Of a stretch of 64,000 nucleotides of DNA, positions 9,182 to 18,439 are shown in pieces. Below the pieces are notes generated by a model. The model saw only the letters and a list, made by a program, of their open reading frames with translations, made no database searches and was not told the origin of the DNA. The stretch lies in contig CABUXV010000008.1 of NCBI GenBank assembly GCA_902495595.1, positions 1 through 64,000 on the forward strand. Reading direction: 5' to 3'. Source of the DNA: an uncultured Eubacterium sp. Its GTDB lineage: Bacteria; Bacillota; Clostridia; Peptostreptococcales; Anaerovoracaceae. The position numbers and the translations under genes were made by a program. The first letter of the stretch is position 1. The number at the start of each line of letters is the position of its first letter.

Positions 9182-11650
9182 ATGTTAGACAAATATAATT
9201 TCAGTGAAATCGAGAAAAAATGGCAGAAAAAATGGAACGATGAAGACGCCTTTAAAGTTACGGAAGAACCTGGAAAGGAAAAGTATTATGTGCTTGAGAT
9301 GTTTCCTTATCCTTCGGGAAAACTGCACATGGGTCATGTAAGGAACTATTCCATAGGCGATGTAATTGCAAGGTTCAAAAAAATGAAAGGATACAATGTA
9401 CTTCATCCTATGGGATGGGATTCATTCGGACTGCCTGCGGAAAACGCCGCTATAAAAAACAATGTTGAACCTAGCCTTTGGACATGGGAAAACATCGATG
9501 AAATGAGAAGACAGCTGAAAGAACTTGGTCTATCATATGATTGGGACAGAGAAGTTGCCACATGTCATCCTGATTACTATAAATGGATGCAGTGGATATT
9601 TATTCAGTTCTATAAGAAAGGACTGGCATACAAGAAAGAAAATCCTGTCAACTGGTGTCCGAGCTGTCAGACAGTACTTGCCAATGAGCAGGTAGTCGAC
9701 GGAAAATGTGAACGCTGCGGAACACTGGTTGGCAAAAAAGAATTATCACAGTGGTATTTTAAGATTACCGATTACGCCGAAAGACTTCTTGACAATTTGG
9801 AAAATCTGCCGGGATGGCCTAACAAGGTTAAACTCATGCAGAAAAACTGGATAGGAAAGAGTATCGGAGCTGAGGTAACCTTTGAAATAGATGGCTATGA
9901 CAAGGGTCTGGATATATTTACCACAAGACCTGATACCTTGTACGGAGTTACCTATATGGTAATGGCACCTGAACACCCATATCTTAAAGAGCTTGTAGCA
10001 GGAAGCGAATACGAAGAACCTGTAAAAGCATATATAGATAAAGTTCAGCACATGAGCGATATAGAAAGAACTTCCACAGCCAATGAGAAGACAGGACAGT
10101 TTACCGGAAGATATGCGGTCAATCCGCTCAACGGCAAAAAAGTTCCTATCTTCATTTCTGATTACGTTCTCATGGATTACGGTACCGGAGCTATAATGGC
10201 AGTACCGGCCCATGACCAGCGCGACTTTGATTTTGCCAAAAAATTTGATCTTGAAATAATACCTGTAGTAGATGCGGAAGATGATTCTATAGATGTATAT
10301 AATCTAAAGGAAGCTTTTGCGGCAGAAGGCAAAATGATAAATTCCGATATGTTTACGGGAATGAACAACAAGGAAGCTATAGTAAAAATCATAGATTATC
10401 TTGAAGAAAAAGGCATAGGCAAAAAATCGGTTAACTACAAGCTTAGAGACTGGCTTATTTCAAGACAGAGGTACTGGGGAACTCCTATTCCTATGATTCA
10501 CTGCGATACTTGCGGCTGGGTACCTGAAAAGGAAGAGAACCTGCCTGTAATGCTTCCTACAGATGTTGAGTTTACAGGCAAAGGGGAATCGCCGCTCGTA
10601 ACAAGCAAAACCTTTGCCGATACGGTATGTCCTATATGTGGAAAACCGGCCAAAAGAGAGCTGGATACTATGGATACATTCCTCGATTCTTCATGGTATT
10701 TCTTGAGATACTGTGACGCGAAGAACAGCGAAGAAGCATTCAGCAAAGACAAAATCAAATACTGGATGAACGTAGATCAGTACATCGGAGGAGTAGAACA
10801 CGCTATTCTTCATTTGATGTATGCAAGATTTTTCCAAATGGCGCTTTATGATTTAGGATATGTAAATACCGAAGAACCTTTTAAAAACTTGTTGACCCAG
10901 GGAATGGTCATAAAGGACGGAGCCAAGATGAGCAAATCTTTGGGAAATGTTGTAAGTCCTGCAGAAATTATAGACAAGTACGGAGCAGATACGGCAAGAC
11001 TTTTCATATTATTTGCAGCACCTCCTGAAAGAGAGCTGGACTGGTCGGACAAGGGCGTTGAAGGAAGCTTTAGATTTATCAACAGAATCTACAGAATGGT
11101 ATACGAATATTCACAGAATTACAAGGATATTCCAGCTGATTATCAGGTACAGACAGATGCCGATAAGAATATGGCTTACTGGCTGAATTATGCGATTAAA
11201 AAAGTTTCCGATGATATAGGCGAGAGATTTAATTTCAATACGGCAATAAGCACTATCATGGAAATGGTAAACGAAATGTATAAGTATAAAGAGGGGCAGG
11301 TTAATCCGGGACTTTACGGCACTGCCATAAAAGATTTGGTAATTATGATGGCTCCTTTCACTCCTCATGTTGCGGAAGAAATGTGGGAGCACCTGGGCTT
11401 TGCAGGTTCTGTTCACGAGCAGAGCTGGCCGTCTTATGATGAAAAAGCCCTTGTAAAAGATACTGTAGAAATTGTTGTGCAGCTGAATGGAAAAATCAAA
11501 GAAAAATTAGATATTGCAGGCGATCTTTCAAGAGAAGAGATGGAAAAGGTCGCTATGGAAAATGAAAAAGTAAAGGCGCTTACAGAGGGCAAAAATGTTG
11601 TTAAGGTAATAGCAGTACCAAATAAACTCATTAATATCGTAGTAAAGTAA
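9182..11650 (+). CDS. leuS: Leucyl-tRNA synthetase
   Basis: Class I synthetase for leucine, 822 residues. The HIGH-type motif is HMGH near residue 49 and the KMSKS motif lies near 583 (AKMSKSLGNVVSP). A Cys cluster CPSC...CERC around 159-180 forms the zinc-binding ZN1 module. The CP1 editing domain (TTRPDTLYGVTYMV near 240-253) includes the threonine-rich strand needed to clear mischarged tRNA. The ribosome site is GGAGGG 6 bp before the ATG. No T-box leader is present because rsfS ends 14 bp upstream. Confidence 0.97.
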   Translation: MLDKYNFSEIEKKWQKKWNDEDAFKVTEEPGKEKYYVLEMFPYPSGKLHMGHVRNYSIGDVIARFKKMKGYNVLHPMGWDSFGLPAENAAIKNNVEPSLWTWENIDEMRRQLKELGLSYDWDREVATCHPDYYKWMQWIFIQFYKKGLAYKKENPVNWCPSCQTVLANEQVVDGKCERCGTLVGKKELSQWYFKITDYAERLLDNLENLPGWPNKVKLMQKNWIGKSIGAEVTFEIDGYDKGLDIFTTRPDTLYGVTYMVMAPEHPYLKELVAGSEYEEPVKAYIDKVQHMSDIERTSTANEKTGQFTGRYAVNPLNGKKVPIFISDYVLMDYGTGAIMAVPAHDQRDFDFAKKFDLEIIPVVDAEDDSIDVYNLKEAFAAEGKMINSDMFTGMNNKEAIVKIIDYLEEKGIGKKSVNYKLRDWLISRQRYWGTPIPMIHCDTCGWVPEKEENLPVMLPTDVEFTGKGESPLVTSKTFADTVCPICGKPAKRELDTMDTFLDSSWYFLRYCDAKNSEEAFSKDKIKYWMNVDQYIGGVEHAILHLMYARFFQMALYDLGYVNTEEPFKNLLTQGMVIKDGAKMSKSLGNVVSPAEIIDKYGADTARLFILFAAPPERELDWSDKGVEGSFRFINRIYRMVYEYSQNYKDIPADYQVQTDADKNMAYWLNYAIKKVSDDIGERFNFNTAISTIMEMVNEMYKYKEGQVNPGLYGTAIKDLVIMMAPFTPHVAEEMWEHLGFAGSVHEQSWPSYDEKALVKDTVEIVVQLNGKIKEKLDIAGDLSREEMEKVAMENEKVKALTEGKNVVKVIAVPNKLINIVVK

Positions 11651-11698
11651 AAGACTGCGATAAAAAGCCCTTGCCTTAAACATTTAGGAAGGACATTT

Positions 11699-13630
11699 AT
11701 GAACGAAGAAAGAGCAATGACGTCAGAAAAAACTGTAAGACCGGTATCAAAACCGGTAAAAGCCGATAGAAGAAGGACGAATACTTCGTCAAAACCGGCT
11801 TCATCAAACAGCGGTTTGAAACGCAGCAACGGAACGAATAAAAACAGTATTGCAGCAGGGACGTCAACAAACAGAAAAACAGCTAAAACTGCAGAAAAAG
11901 CAGCGCCAAAAGCTGTTTCCAAAACCGGAGTCAAATCAAAGACTCCGGCTAAAAACGGAAGGAGAAAAAGTTTAAAGGCCGAAGTAAAAGTGATTCCTTT
12001 AGGCGGGCTTCACGAAATCGGGAAAAATATGACTGCAATAGAATATGAGGACGAAATTATTATCATAGACTGCGGCCTTTCATTTCCCGATGACGATATG
12101 TTCGGTATAGACAAGGTTATTCCCGATTTTTCCTATCTTAAGAAAAACAGCAGAAAAATAAAGGGAATGGTAATAACTCATGGTCATGAAGACCATATAG
12201 GAGGAATACCATATCTGCTTAAGGAAGTTAACGTACCTATTTACGGAATGAGATTTCCTTTAGGTCTTATAGAAAACAAATTAAAGGAGCACAACCTTAA
12301 AGCTGTTATGCATACAGTAGAAGCAGGCGAAACTTTTAAACTTGGACGTAATTTTTCAATAGAAGCTTTGAGGATAACCCATTCTATTGCGGATTCAATG
12401 TGCATGGCAATAAATACACCGGCGGGAAGAATTTTTCACACTGGGGATTTTAAAATAGATTACACACCTGTAGACGGAGATCCTATAGATTTTGCAAGAC
12501 TTGCCCAGATAGGTTCCGAAGGAGTGCTTTTGATGATGGCTGACAGCACCAATGTACTTAGACCCGGATACACTTCATCTGAAAGAGTTGTAGGTCAGAC
12601 ATTGGAAGGTATATTCAGAAGCTCTGAGAGCAGGATAATAATAGCGACATTTTCGTCCAATGTTCACAGGATACAGAAAATTATAGATCTGGCTCGTCTG
12701 TGCAACCGCAAGGTAGCTATATCGGGAAGAAGTATGGTAAACGTAGTGGATCTTGCAAAAGAGCTTGGGTATATAAAGATACCTGCAAATATGCTGGTGG
12801 ACTTAAACAAAACAAAAAATATACCTGATAAAGAGCTCGTTGTAATTACAACAGGAAGTCAGGGCGAGCCTATGTCGGCGCTTGCAAGAATGGCATCATC
12901 TGACCATAAAGCTATAAAGATAAAAAAAGGAGATATGGTTATACTTTCATCAACTCCTGTTCCCGGAAATGAACTTACGGTGGCAAACGTTGTAAACAAG
13001 CTTATAGAAAAAGGAGCCGAAGTAATATATTCGGATATAGCTGATATACATGTTTCAGGACATGCATGTCAGGAAGAACTGAAACTCATGCATTCACTCA
13101 TAAAACCGAAGTTTTTCATGCCTGTTCACGGCGAATACCGCCATCTGCAAACCCATGCAGAACTTGCACATACAATGGGAATATCCTCTGACAATATATT
13201 TATATTGAACAATGGTGACTGCCTGAATCTTTCACAGAAGAAAGCCTTTAAGACAGAAAAGGTTGCAGAAGCAGAAGGCATAATGGTAGACGGACTTGGA
13301 GTCGGAGATGTGGGCAATATAGTATTGCGTGACAGAAGACTTCTTTCTGAATCCGGACTTATAATACTTGTGGCTGCTATCGACAAAAGTGCCAATATGA
13401 TTGCTTCCGGACCTGATATAATTTCGAGGGGATTCGTCTATGTAAGGGAAAATGAAGACCTTATAGATGAAGCATGCAGGATGGCAGAAAAAATTCTGGA
13501 AGAATGTATAGCTAAGGAAATGAAAGACTGGAACGGTATGAAAACAGCCGTAAGAGAAGGTCTTAAGAAATTTATATACAATAAAACGAAGAGAAATCCT
13601 GTTATACTTCCTATCTTTTTAGAAGTGTAA
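11699..13630 (+). CDS. rnjA: Ribonuclease J
   Basis: Metallo-beta-lactamase/beta-CASP ribonuclease with 5'-3' exonuclease and endonuclease activity in mRNA turnover and rRNA maturation. The catalytic motif THGHEDHIGG lies near residue 160, and the beta-CASP and C-terminal parts run to the end (IISRGFVYVRE, SRGF near 575). Total 643 residues, about 90 longer than Bacillus RNase J1, because of an N-terminal Lys/Ser/Thr/Ala-rich extension (roughly residues 1-90) of low complexity that is probably disordered and may bind RNA or partners. RNase J1 versus J2 identity is not certain. Ribosome site AGGAAGGA. Confidence 0.94.
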   Translation: MNEERAMTSEKTVRPVSKPVKADRRRTNTSSKPASSNSGLKRSNGTNKNSIAAGTSTNRKTAKTAEKAAPKAVSKTGVKSKTPAKNGRRKSLKAEVKVIPLGGLHEIGKNMTAIEYEDEIIIIDCGLSFPDDDMFGIDKVIPDFSYLKKNSRKIKGMVITHGHEDHIGGIPYLLKEVNVPIYGMRFPLGLIENKLKEHNLKAVMHTVEAGETFKLGRNFSIEALRITHSIADSMCMAINTPAGRIFHTGDFKIDYTPVDGDPIDFARLAQIGSEGVLLMMADSTNVLRPGYTSSERVVGQTLEGIFRSSESRIIIATFSSNVHRIQKIIDLARLCNRKVAISGRSMVNVVDLAKELGYIKIPANMLVDLNKTKNIPDKELVVITTGSQGEPMSALARMASSDHKAIKIKKGDMVILSSTPVPGNELTVANVVNKLIEKGAEVIYSDIADIHVSGHACQEELKLMHSLIKPKFFMPVHGEYRHLQTHAELAHTMGISSDNIFILNNGDCLNLSQKKAFKTEKVAEAEGIMVDGLGVGDVGNIVLRDRRLLSESGLIILVAAIDKSANMIASGPDIISRGFVYVRENEDLIDEACRMAEKILEECIAKEMKDWNGMKTAVREGLKKFIYNKTKRNPVILPIFLEV

Positions 13631-13671
13631 CCTTTAACTTAGTTTTCATATATTTATGAAAGGAGAAAAGA

Positions 13672-14031
13672 ATGAACGTATATGACCAGGCTCACTCACT
13701 GGCTGCTGCCATAAAGGAATCTGAAGAATTCAAGCAATATGAAGAAAAGAAAAAAATGGTTGAAGAAAATCCGCAGCTGAATGAGGCTATAAAAGATTTT
13801 ATGAAACAGCAGTTTGAACTTCAGGCTGCGCAGATGATAGGTCAGGAAATGGATCCTGAAACCGTAGCAAAATTGCAGCAGCTGTCTGCGATACTTATGC
13901 AGGACCCTGCGGCAGCCCAGTACATGAACTGTCAGATGAGATTTTCGATGATGATGGCGGATGTTTATAAAATTATAGGGGAAGTTTCCGATTTCGGAAT
14001 AGATCAGATGGGAGGCAATCTCAATGTCTGA
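13672..14031 (+). CDS. YlbF/YmcA family regulator (DUF964)
   Basis: A 119-residue helical protein of the YlbF/YmcA family. In Bacillus these proteins form the Y-complex that modulates RNase Y and affects competence, biofilm and sporulation. The sequence is charged and heptad-like (EEFKQYEEKKKMVEENPQL), followed by a QQFELQAAQ helix, the usual family layout. Its place directly after RNase J fits a role in RNA decay, but that is inference. Ribosome site GAAAGGAGA; its stop overlaps the next start. Confidence 0.85.
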   Translation: MNVYDQAHSLAAAIKESEEFKQYEEKKKMVEENPQLNEAIKDFMKQQFELQAAQMIGQEMDPETVAKLQQLSAILMQDPAAAQYMNCQMRFSMMMADVYKIIGEVSDFGIDQMGGNLNV

Positions 14032-14719
14032 TATGGTAAAAACACCTGATGAACTGCTGAAAATAATGAAAGCGGCAGCTATGGGAGATATTTGTTTTTC
14101 TCATATTTTAGAGTTTATACGTCCGGGGATGACAGAGATTGAAGTAGCTGATGAAATAGAAAGAACTTTAATGGACCTTGGCGCAGAGGGTCTTTCTTTT
14201 CCGACTATATGCGTATCCGGCGTTAATACGACAATGCCTCATGGAGAGCCAAGCGAAAAGGTAATAGAAGACGGAGACTTTGTGACTATGGATTTTGGCG
14301 CAATAGCGGAGGGTTACTGCGGAGATATGACCAGAACCATTGGAATCGGACATCTTTCAGATGAACAGAAAAACGTCTACGATATAGTTTTAAAATCTCA
14401 GCTTGCAGGACTTGCAGCATGCAGAGCAGGGGTAAAATGCAGCGATGTGGATGCTGCTTCCAGAAATATAATAGAAAATGCAGGATACGGAGATTTTTAT
14501 ATTCACGGAACCGGTCACGGAGTGGGAACGGAAGTTCACGAACCGCCGACTTTGAACGCTAAGAGCAGTGAAATCCTTGAAGAATTTATGCCGGTTACCA
14601 TTGAACCGGGAATTTATATTCCTGATAAATTCGGAGTTCGTATTGAGGACTTGGCAATTATTACAGAGTTTGGTATAATAAATGCTGTAAAATCTCAAAA
14701 GAGTTTGATTATTATTTAA
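14024..14719 (+). CDS. M24 family metallopeptidase, catalytic domain only
   Basis: A 231-residue pita-bread metallopeptidase. All five metal ligands can be placed: Asp in MDFGA near 89, Asp in GDMTRT near 100, His in GTGHGVG near 163, Glu in IEPG near 193 and Glu in RIEDL near 207. The downstream EHEPP-like VHEPPTL matches Xaa-Pro peptidases (PepQ/YqhT) rather than methionine aminopeptidase. The usual N-terminal creatinase-type domain (about 120 residues) of YqhT is absent, although the gene keeps the normal YqhT position just before efp. It starts inside ylbF with GGGAGG 8 bp upstream, so the short form is a real gene start rather than a truncated call. Confidence 0.88.
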   Translation: MSDMVKTPDELLKIMKAAAMGDICFSHILEFIRPGMTEIEVADEIERTLMDLGAEGLSFPTICVSGVNTTMPHGEPSEKVIEDGDFVTMDFGAIAEGYCGDMTRTIGIGHLSDEQKNVYDIVLKSQLAGLAACRAGVKCSDVDAASRNIIENAGYGDFYIHGTGHGVGTEVHEPPTLNAKSSEILEEFMPVTIEPGIYIPDKFGVRIEDLAIITEFGIINAVKSQKSLIII

Positions 14720-14743
14720 AGACAAAGAGAGGTCAATAGATTT

Positions 14744-15304
14744 ATGATTTATGCAGGTGATTTTAGAAAAGGTATTACATTTGAAATTGACGGCGCTCCC
14801 CATGTAGTTATAGATTTCCAGCATGTTAAGCCGGGAAAGGGAGCTGCTTTCGTAAGAACCAAACATAAGAATATACTTACAGGAGCAATAAAGGAAGAGT
14901 CATTCAACCCTGATGCAAAATTTCCTAAAGCTCATATAGAAACAAAAACAATGCAGTATCTGTACAATGACGGCGAACTTTATTATTTTATGGACCAGGA
15001 AACATACGACCAGATTCCGCTTACTTTCGAGCAGGTCGAAGATGCTATGAAATACCTGAGGGAAAATGATGAAGCTACCATAAAATTCTACAAAGATAAC
15101 GCATTTCTTGTAGAAGCTCCGAATTTTGTCGATTTAAAAGTCATAGAGACAGAACCGGGAGTAAAGGGCGATACAGCAACTAACGTAACTAAAGCGGCTA
15201 CGGTGGAAACCGGCGCAGTCATTCAGGTTCCGATATTTATAGAAGAAGGCGAGATTATACAGATTGATACAAGAACTGGGGAGTATCTCGGCAGGTCAAA
15301 ATAA
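14744..15304 (+). CDS. efp: Translation elongation factor P
   Basis: Relieves ribosome stalling at polyproline stretches. 186 residues with three beta-barrel domains. The modified tip lysine is in KPGKGAAFVRTK near residue 29-34; which modification system is used is not shown here. The C-terminal signature (IQIDTRTGEYLGR) is intact. It follows the peptidase gene by 24 bp with AGAGAGGT as ribosome site. Confidence 0.97.
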   Translation: MIYAGDFRKGITFEIDGAPHVVIDFQHVKPGKGAAFVRTKHKNILTGAIKEESFNPDAKFPKAHIETKTMQYLYNDGELYYFMDQETYDQIPLTFEQVEDAMKYLRENDEATIKFYKDNAFLVEAPNFVDLKVIETEPGVKGDTATNVTKAATVETGAVIQVPIFIEEGEIIQIDTRTGEYLGRSK

Positions 15305-15357
15305 ACATTTTCAAAGGGGCGTGAAATCGTCCCTTTATTTGTAGAAAGAGGTAGCAA

Positions 15358-16416
15358 ATGTCAAAGATTTTAGGCAGTAAACTGAAACTTATTTTGGTCA
15401 TACTGGGAGCAATAGTAATTTTGACTACAGCGGCGATTTTGCTTTATCTTCGGGGCATAGGCGCTGTAGATTCCAAGGACGACAAAACTGTTTCCGTAAA
15501 TATTCCCCAGGGAAGCGGAGCTGCGGCAATAGTGGATATACTGGATGAAGAAGGTCTTGTCAAAAGCAAGACGTGCGCTAAAATACATGTGCGTATAGGA
15601 AGATACGATACTCTTCAGGCAAACACGTATATGTTCAACAAGTCTATGAATCTTCCCCAGATGCTGAAAGCTATAAATTCAGGAGATTTTAATTATGTTT
15701 CAAAACAGCAGTATACTATTATAGAAGGCGCCACGCTTCCTCAGGCAGCCGAAGCGATGTCAAAGGAACTTCCCTTTACTGCTGCTGAAATTATGGCAGT
15801 ATGGACAGATAAAGCGTATTTGAAAGAGCTTATAGATAAATATTGGTTCCTTACAGACGAAATACTTCAGGAGGGAATAATGTATCCTCTGGAGGGATAT
15901 ATATATCCTGAAACATATTTTGTTACCGATGAAAATCCTGACATTAAAAGCATTACAGCAAAAATGCTTGATGAAACGGATAAGGTTCTGACAGATAAAA
16001 AGAAATCTATTGAAAAAATGGACATGAGCGTTCATCAATTTTTGTCGCTGTCATCTGTAGTGGAGAATGAATCACTGTTTAAGAAAGACAGAGCTAAAAT
16101 AGCAGGTGTATTTGTAAACAGGCTTAACAAAGACATGCCGCTTCAAAGCGACATTACGGTTCTTTATGCTCTTCAGGAAAAAAGGGTAGCTGTTACAAAT
16201 GCTGATTTACAGGTTGATTCCAAGTACAATACGTATAAGAATACAGGACTTCCTGTAGGACCTGTATGTTCACCTTCATCAGAAACAATGGATGATGTTT
16301 TAAATTATGAGAAGAGCGATTACTATTTCTTCTTTGCAAAGGAAGACGGTTCTGTTATATACTCCAAAACCTATGATGAACATCAAAAAGCTGTAAATGA
16401 AAACAAATGGTATTGA
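15358..16416 (+). CDS. mltG: Endolytic murein transglycosylase MltG
   Basis: Membrane-anchored lytic transglycosylase that cleaves nascent glycan strands and sets their length. 352 residues: a single N-terminal membrane segment (about 12-30), a LysM-like region, then the YceG domain. The catalytic Glu is in SSVVENES near residue 235, and the C-terminal NTYKNTGLPVGPVCSPS motif near 296-312 is typical. The gene order mltG-trmR-trhP matches yrrL-yrrM-yrrN/O in Bacillus. Ribosome site AAAGAGGT. Confidence 0.95.
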   Translation: MSKILGSKLKLILVILGAIVILTTAAILLYLRGIGAVDSKDDKTVSVNIPQGSGAAAIVDILDEEGLVKSKTCAKIHVRIGRYDTLQANTYMFNKSMNLPQMLKAINSGDFNYVSKQQYTIIEGATLPQAAEAMSKELPFTAAEIMAVWTDKAYLKELIDKYWFLTDEILQEGIMYPLEGYIYPETYFVTDENPDIKSITAKMLDETDKVLTDKKKSIEKMDMSVHQFLSLSSVVENESLFKKDRAKIAGVFVNRLNKDMPLQSDITVLYALQEKRVAVTNADLQVDSKYNTYKNTGLPVGPVCSPSSETMDDVLNYEKSDYYFFFAKEDGSVIYSKTYDEHQKAVNENKWY

Positions 16417-17110
16417 CATGAATATAACTAACGATATAATAACATCATATATAGAAACACTTTATAAAAGTGAAAACCCTAAACTTCAGGCTCTTCGTGA
16501 ATTTGCGGAGGAAAAGAGGGTCCCTATAATATTAAAAGATACAGAAGGACTTCTTTTGAATCTCATGAGACTGAAAAGACCTGAAAAAATTCTTGAAATA
16601 GGTGCGGCCGTTGGATATTCTGCATGCAGATTTGCAGACGAATGCAAGTGTAAAGTTGTTACAATAGAATCCGATAAAGAGGCTTTTGATACTGCACGAA
16701 GCAATATAAAAAATCTTGGATTTGAAGATACCGTCAGCATTGTTCACGGTGATGCGAGAGAAGTTCTTAAAGAGCTGTACAATGAATACAGTGCAAAGGA
16801 AATATCAAAGTTTGACGTTGTATTCATAGATGCCGCAAAGAGTCACTATAAAGAATTCTGGGATTTATCAGTGCCACTTTGCAATGATGATGCAATGATA
16901 ATATGTGATAATGTTCTGATGAAAGGTATGACTGCGTCAAACCAATACGACCCGAGAAAAAAATATAAAACAAGCATAAGAAAAATGCGCGAATTCATAA
17001 GTTATATCAATAATCTCGATTATGCCGATACATGTATAATACCTGTGGGAGACGGTATTTCACTCAGTGTTATAGAGCCCGGCTCAAATATAAATAAACA
17101 GGAAGCATAA
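16397..17110 (+). CDS. trmR: tRNA 5-hydroxyuridine methyltransferase TrmR (O-methyltransferase)
   Basis: SAM-dependent O-methyltransferase. In Bacillus the orthologue YrrM/TrmR methylates 5-hydroxyuridine at the wobble position to 5-methoxyuridine. The SAM-binding motif ILEIGAAVGYSA lies near 64-75 and the metal/acid motifs VVFIDAAKSHY near 140-150 and ICDN near 170. 237 residues from the ATG at 16397, which overlaps mltG by 20 bp; a second ATG at 16418, just after the mltG stop, would give 230 residues, and neither has a strong ribosome site. Its neighbour is the U32 protein that makes the hydroxyuridine substrate. Confidence 0.87.
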   Translation: MKTNGIDMNITNDIITSYIETLYKSENPKLQALREFAEEKRVPIILKDTEGLLLNLMRLKRPEKILEIGAAVGYSACRFADECKCKVVTIESDKEAFDTARSNIKNLGFEDTVSIVHGDAREVLKELYNEYSAKEISKFDVVFIDAAKSHYKEFWDLSVPLCNDDAMIICDNVLMKGMTASNQYDPRKKYKTSIRKMREFISYINNLDYADTCIIPVGDGISLSVIEPGSNINKQEA

Positions 17111-17141
17111 TCAGAATTTTGGAATATAATAAGATTAATAT

Positions 17142-18386
17142 ATGAGAAAACTAGAATTGCTGGCTCCTGCGGGAGACCTGGAAAAATTAAAGATAGCTGT
17201 AGATTACGGTGCAGATGCAGTCTACTTCGGAGGCGAAATGTTCAGTTTAAGAGCCGGAGCCGGAAATCTCACAATAAAGGAGATTGAACAGGGAGTGGAA
17301 TATGCTCATAAAAAAAATGTCAGATGTCATATGACCCTCAATATATTTGCACATAATGAAGATATAGAACCTTTGGAAAATTATTTAAAATCCATAAGGC
17401 ATATACCTGTAGACGCTTTTATAGTATCAGACCCGGGAGTTATAGAACTTATAAAAAAATATATACCAGATGCAGAGCTTCATCTTTCCACCCAGGCTAA
17501 TATGACAAATTACGTTACTGCCAACTTCTGGCGCTCACAAGGTGTGAAAAGGCTTGTTTTAGCCAGAGAACTCACTCTTAAAGAAATAAAACAGGTAAGA
17601 GAAAATATTCCCGATGATATGGAGCTTGAATCTTTTGTTCACGGCGCTATGTGCATTTCGTATTCAGGAAGATGTCTTCTCAGCAATTTTATGATAGACA
17701 GAGACGCCAACAGAGGCCAGTGCGCTCACCCGTGCAGGTGGAAATATAAGCTGGTAGAAGAACAGAGACCGGGAGAATATTATCCTGTGGAAGAAGACAG
17801 CCGAGGTACTTACATTTTAAATTCAAAGGATCTGTGCATGCTTAAGTATATTCCCGATATCATTGATGCAGGCGTATCTTCGGCAAAAATAGAAGGGAGA
17901 ATGAAAAGCGTCTTTTATGTAGCAACCGTAGTAAGCGCGTACAGAAAAGCAATAGATTCGTATTACGATGATCCTGATAACTATGAATTTAATCTTGAGT
18001 GGTTTGATGAAATGATGAAAGCCAGTCACAGGGAATTTACAACGGGATTTTATTTTGATAAACCGACAAATGAAGATCAGAATTATCAGACCAGCGCCTA
18101 TGTTCGTGATTACAGTTTTACCGGTATGGTTAAAAGCTACGACGAAAAGACAGGTATGGCAATAGTGGAACAGAGAAATAAGATGGTTGTCGGAGATGAA
18201 ATTGAAATTTTCGGACCGGGGATTGAATTTTTCACACAAAAGCTTGAAATTCTTCAGGATGAAGAGGGAAATCCATTGGAATCAGCTCCTCATCCTCAGC
18301 AGATTTTAAAAATAAAAATGGAAAAACCAGTTTCTGAAAACTACATAATCAGAAAGAAAAAAAGACTTTTCAGTAAGTCAATATAA
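17142..18386 (+). CDS. trhP: U32 family peptidase/tRNA hydroxylation protein TrhP
   Basis: U32 family protein of 414 residues. Members next to trmR (Bacillus YrrN/YrrO, E. coli YegQ/TrhP) are required for 5-hydroxyuridine formation at tRNA position 34 rather than proteolysis. Visible features are the N-terminal ELLAPAGDLEKLK and DAVYFGGEMFSLRA, and the Cys-rich signature around residues 168-200 (MCISYSGRCLLSNF then RGQCAHPCRWKY), which carries the conserved cysteines of the family. Bacillus has two copies (YrrN, YrrO); here only one is present at this locus. Confidence 0.9.
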   Translation: MRKLELLAPAGDLEKLKIAVDYGADAVYFGGEMFSLRAGAGNLTIKEIEQGVEYAHKKNVRCHMTLNIFAHNEDIEPLENYLKSIRHIPVDAFIVSDPGVIELIKKYIPDAELHLSTQANMTNYVTANFWRSQGVKRLVLARELTLKEIKQVRENIPDDMELESFVHGAMCISYSGRCLLSNFMIDRDANRGQCAHPCRWKYKLVEEQRPGEYYPVEEDSRGTYILNSKDLCMLKYIPDIIDAGVSSAKIEGRMKSVFYVATVVSAYRKAIDSYYDDPDNYEFNLEWFDEMMKASHREFTTGFYFDKPTNEDQNYQTSAYVRDYSFTGMVKSYDEKTGMAIVEQRNKMVVGDEIEIFGPGIEFFTQKLEILQDEEGNPLESAPHPQQILKIKMEKPVSENYIIRKKKRLFSKSI

Positions 18387-18439
18387 TATTTGTTTTAATT
18401 TGATTTGTTAACGTCTATAAGATGAGAAAGGAGAAAAAA

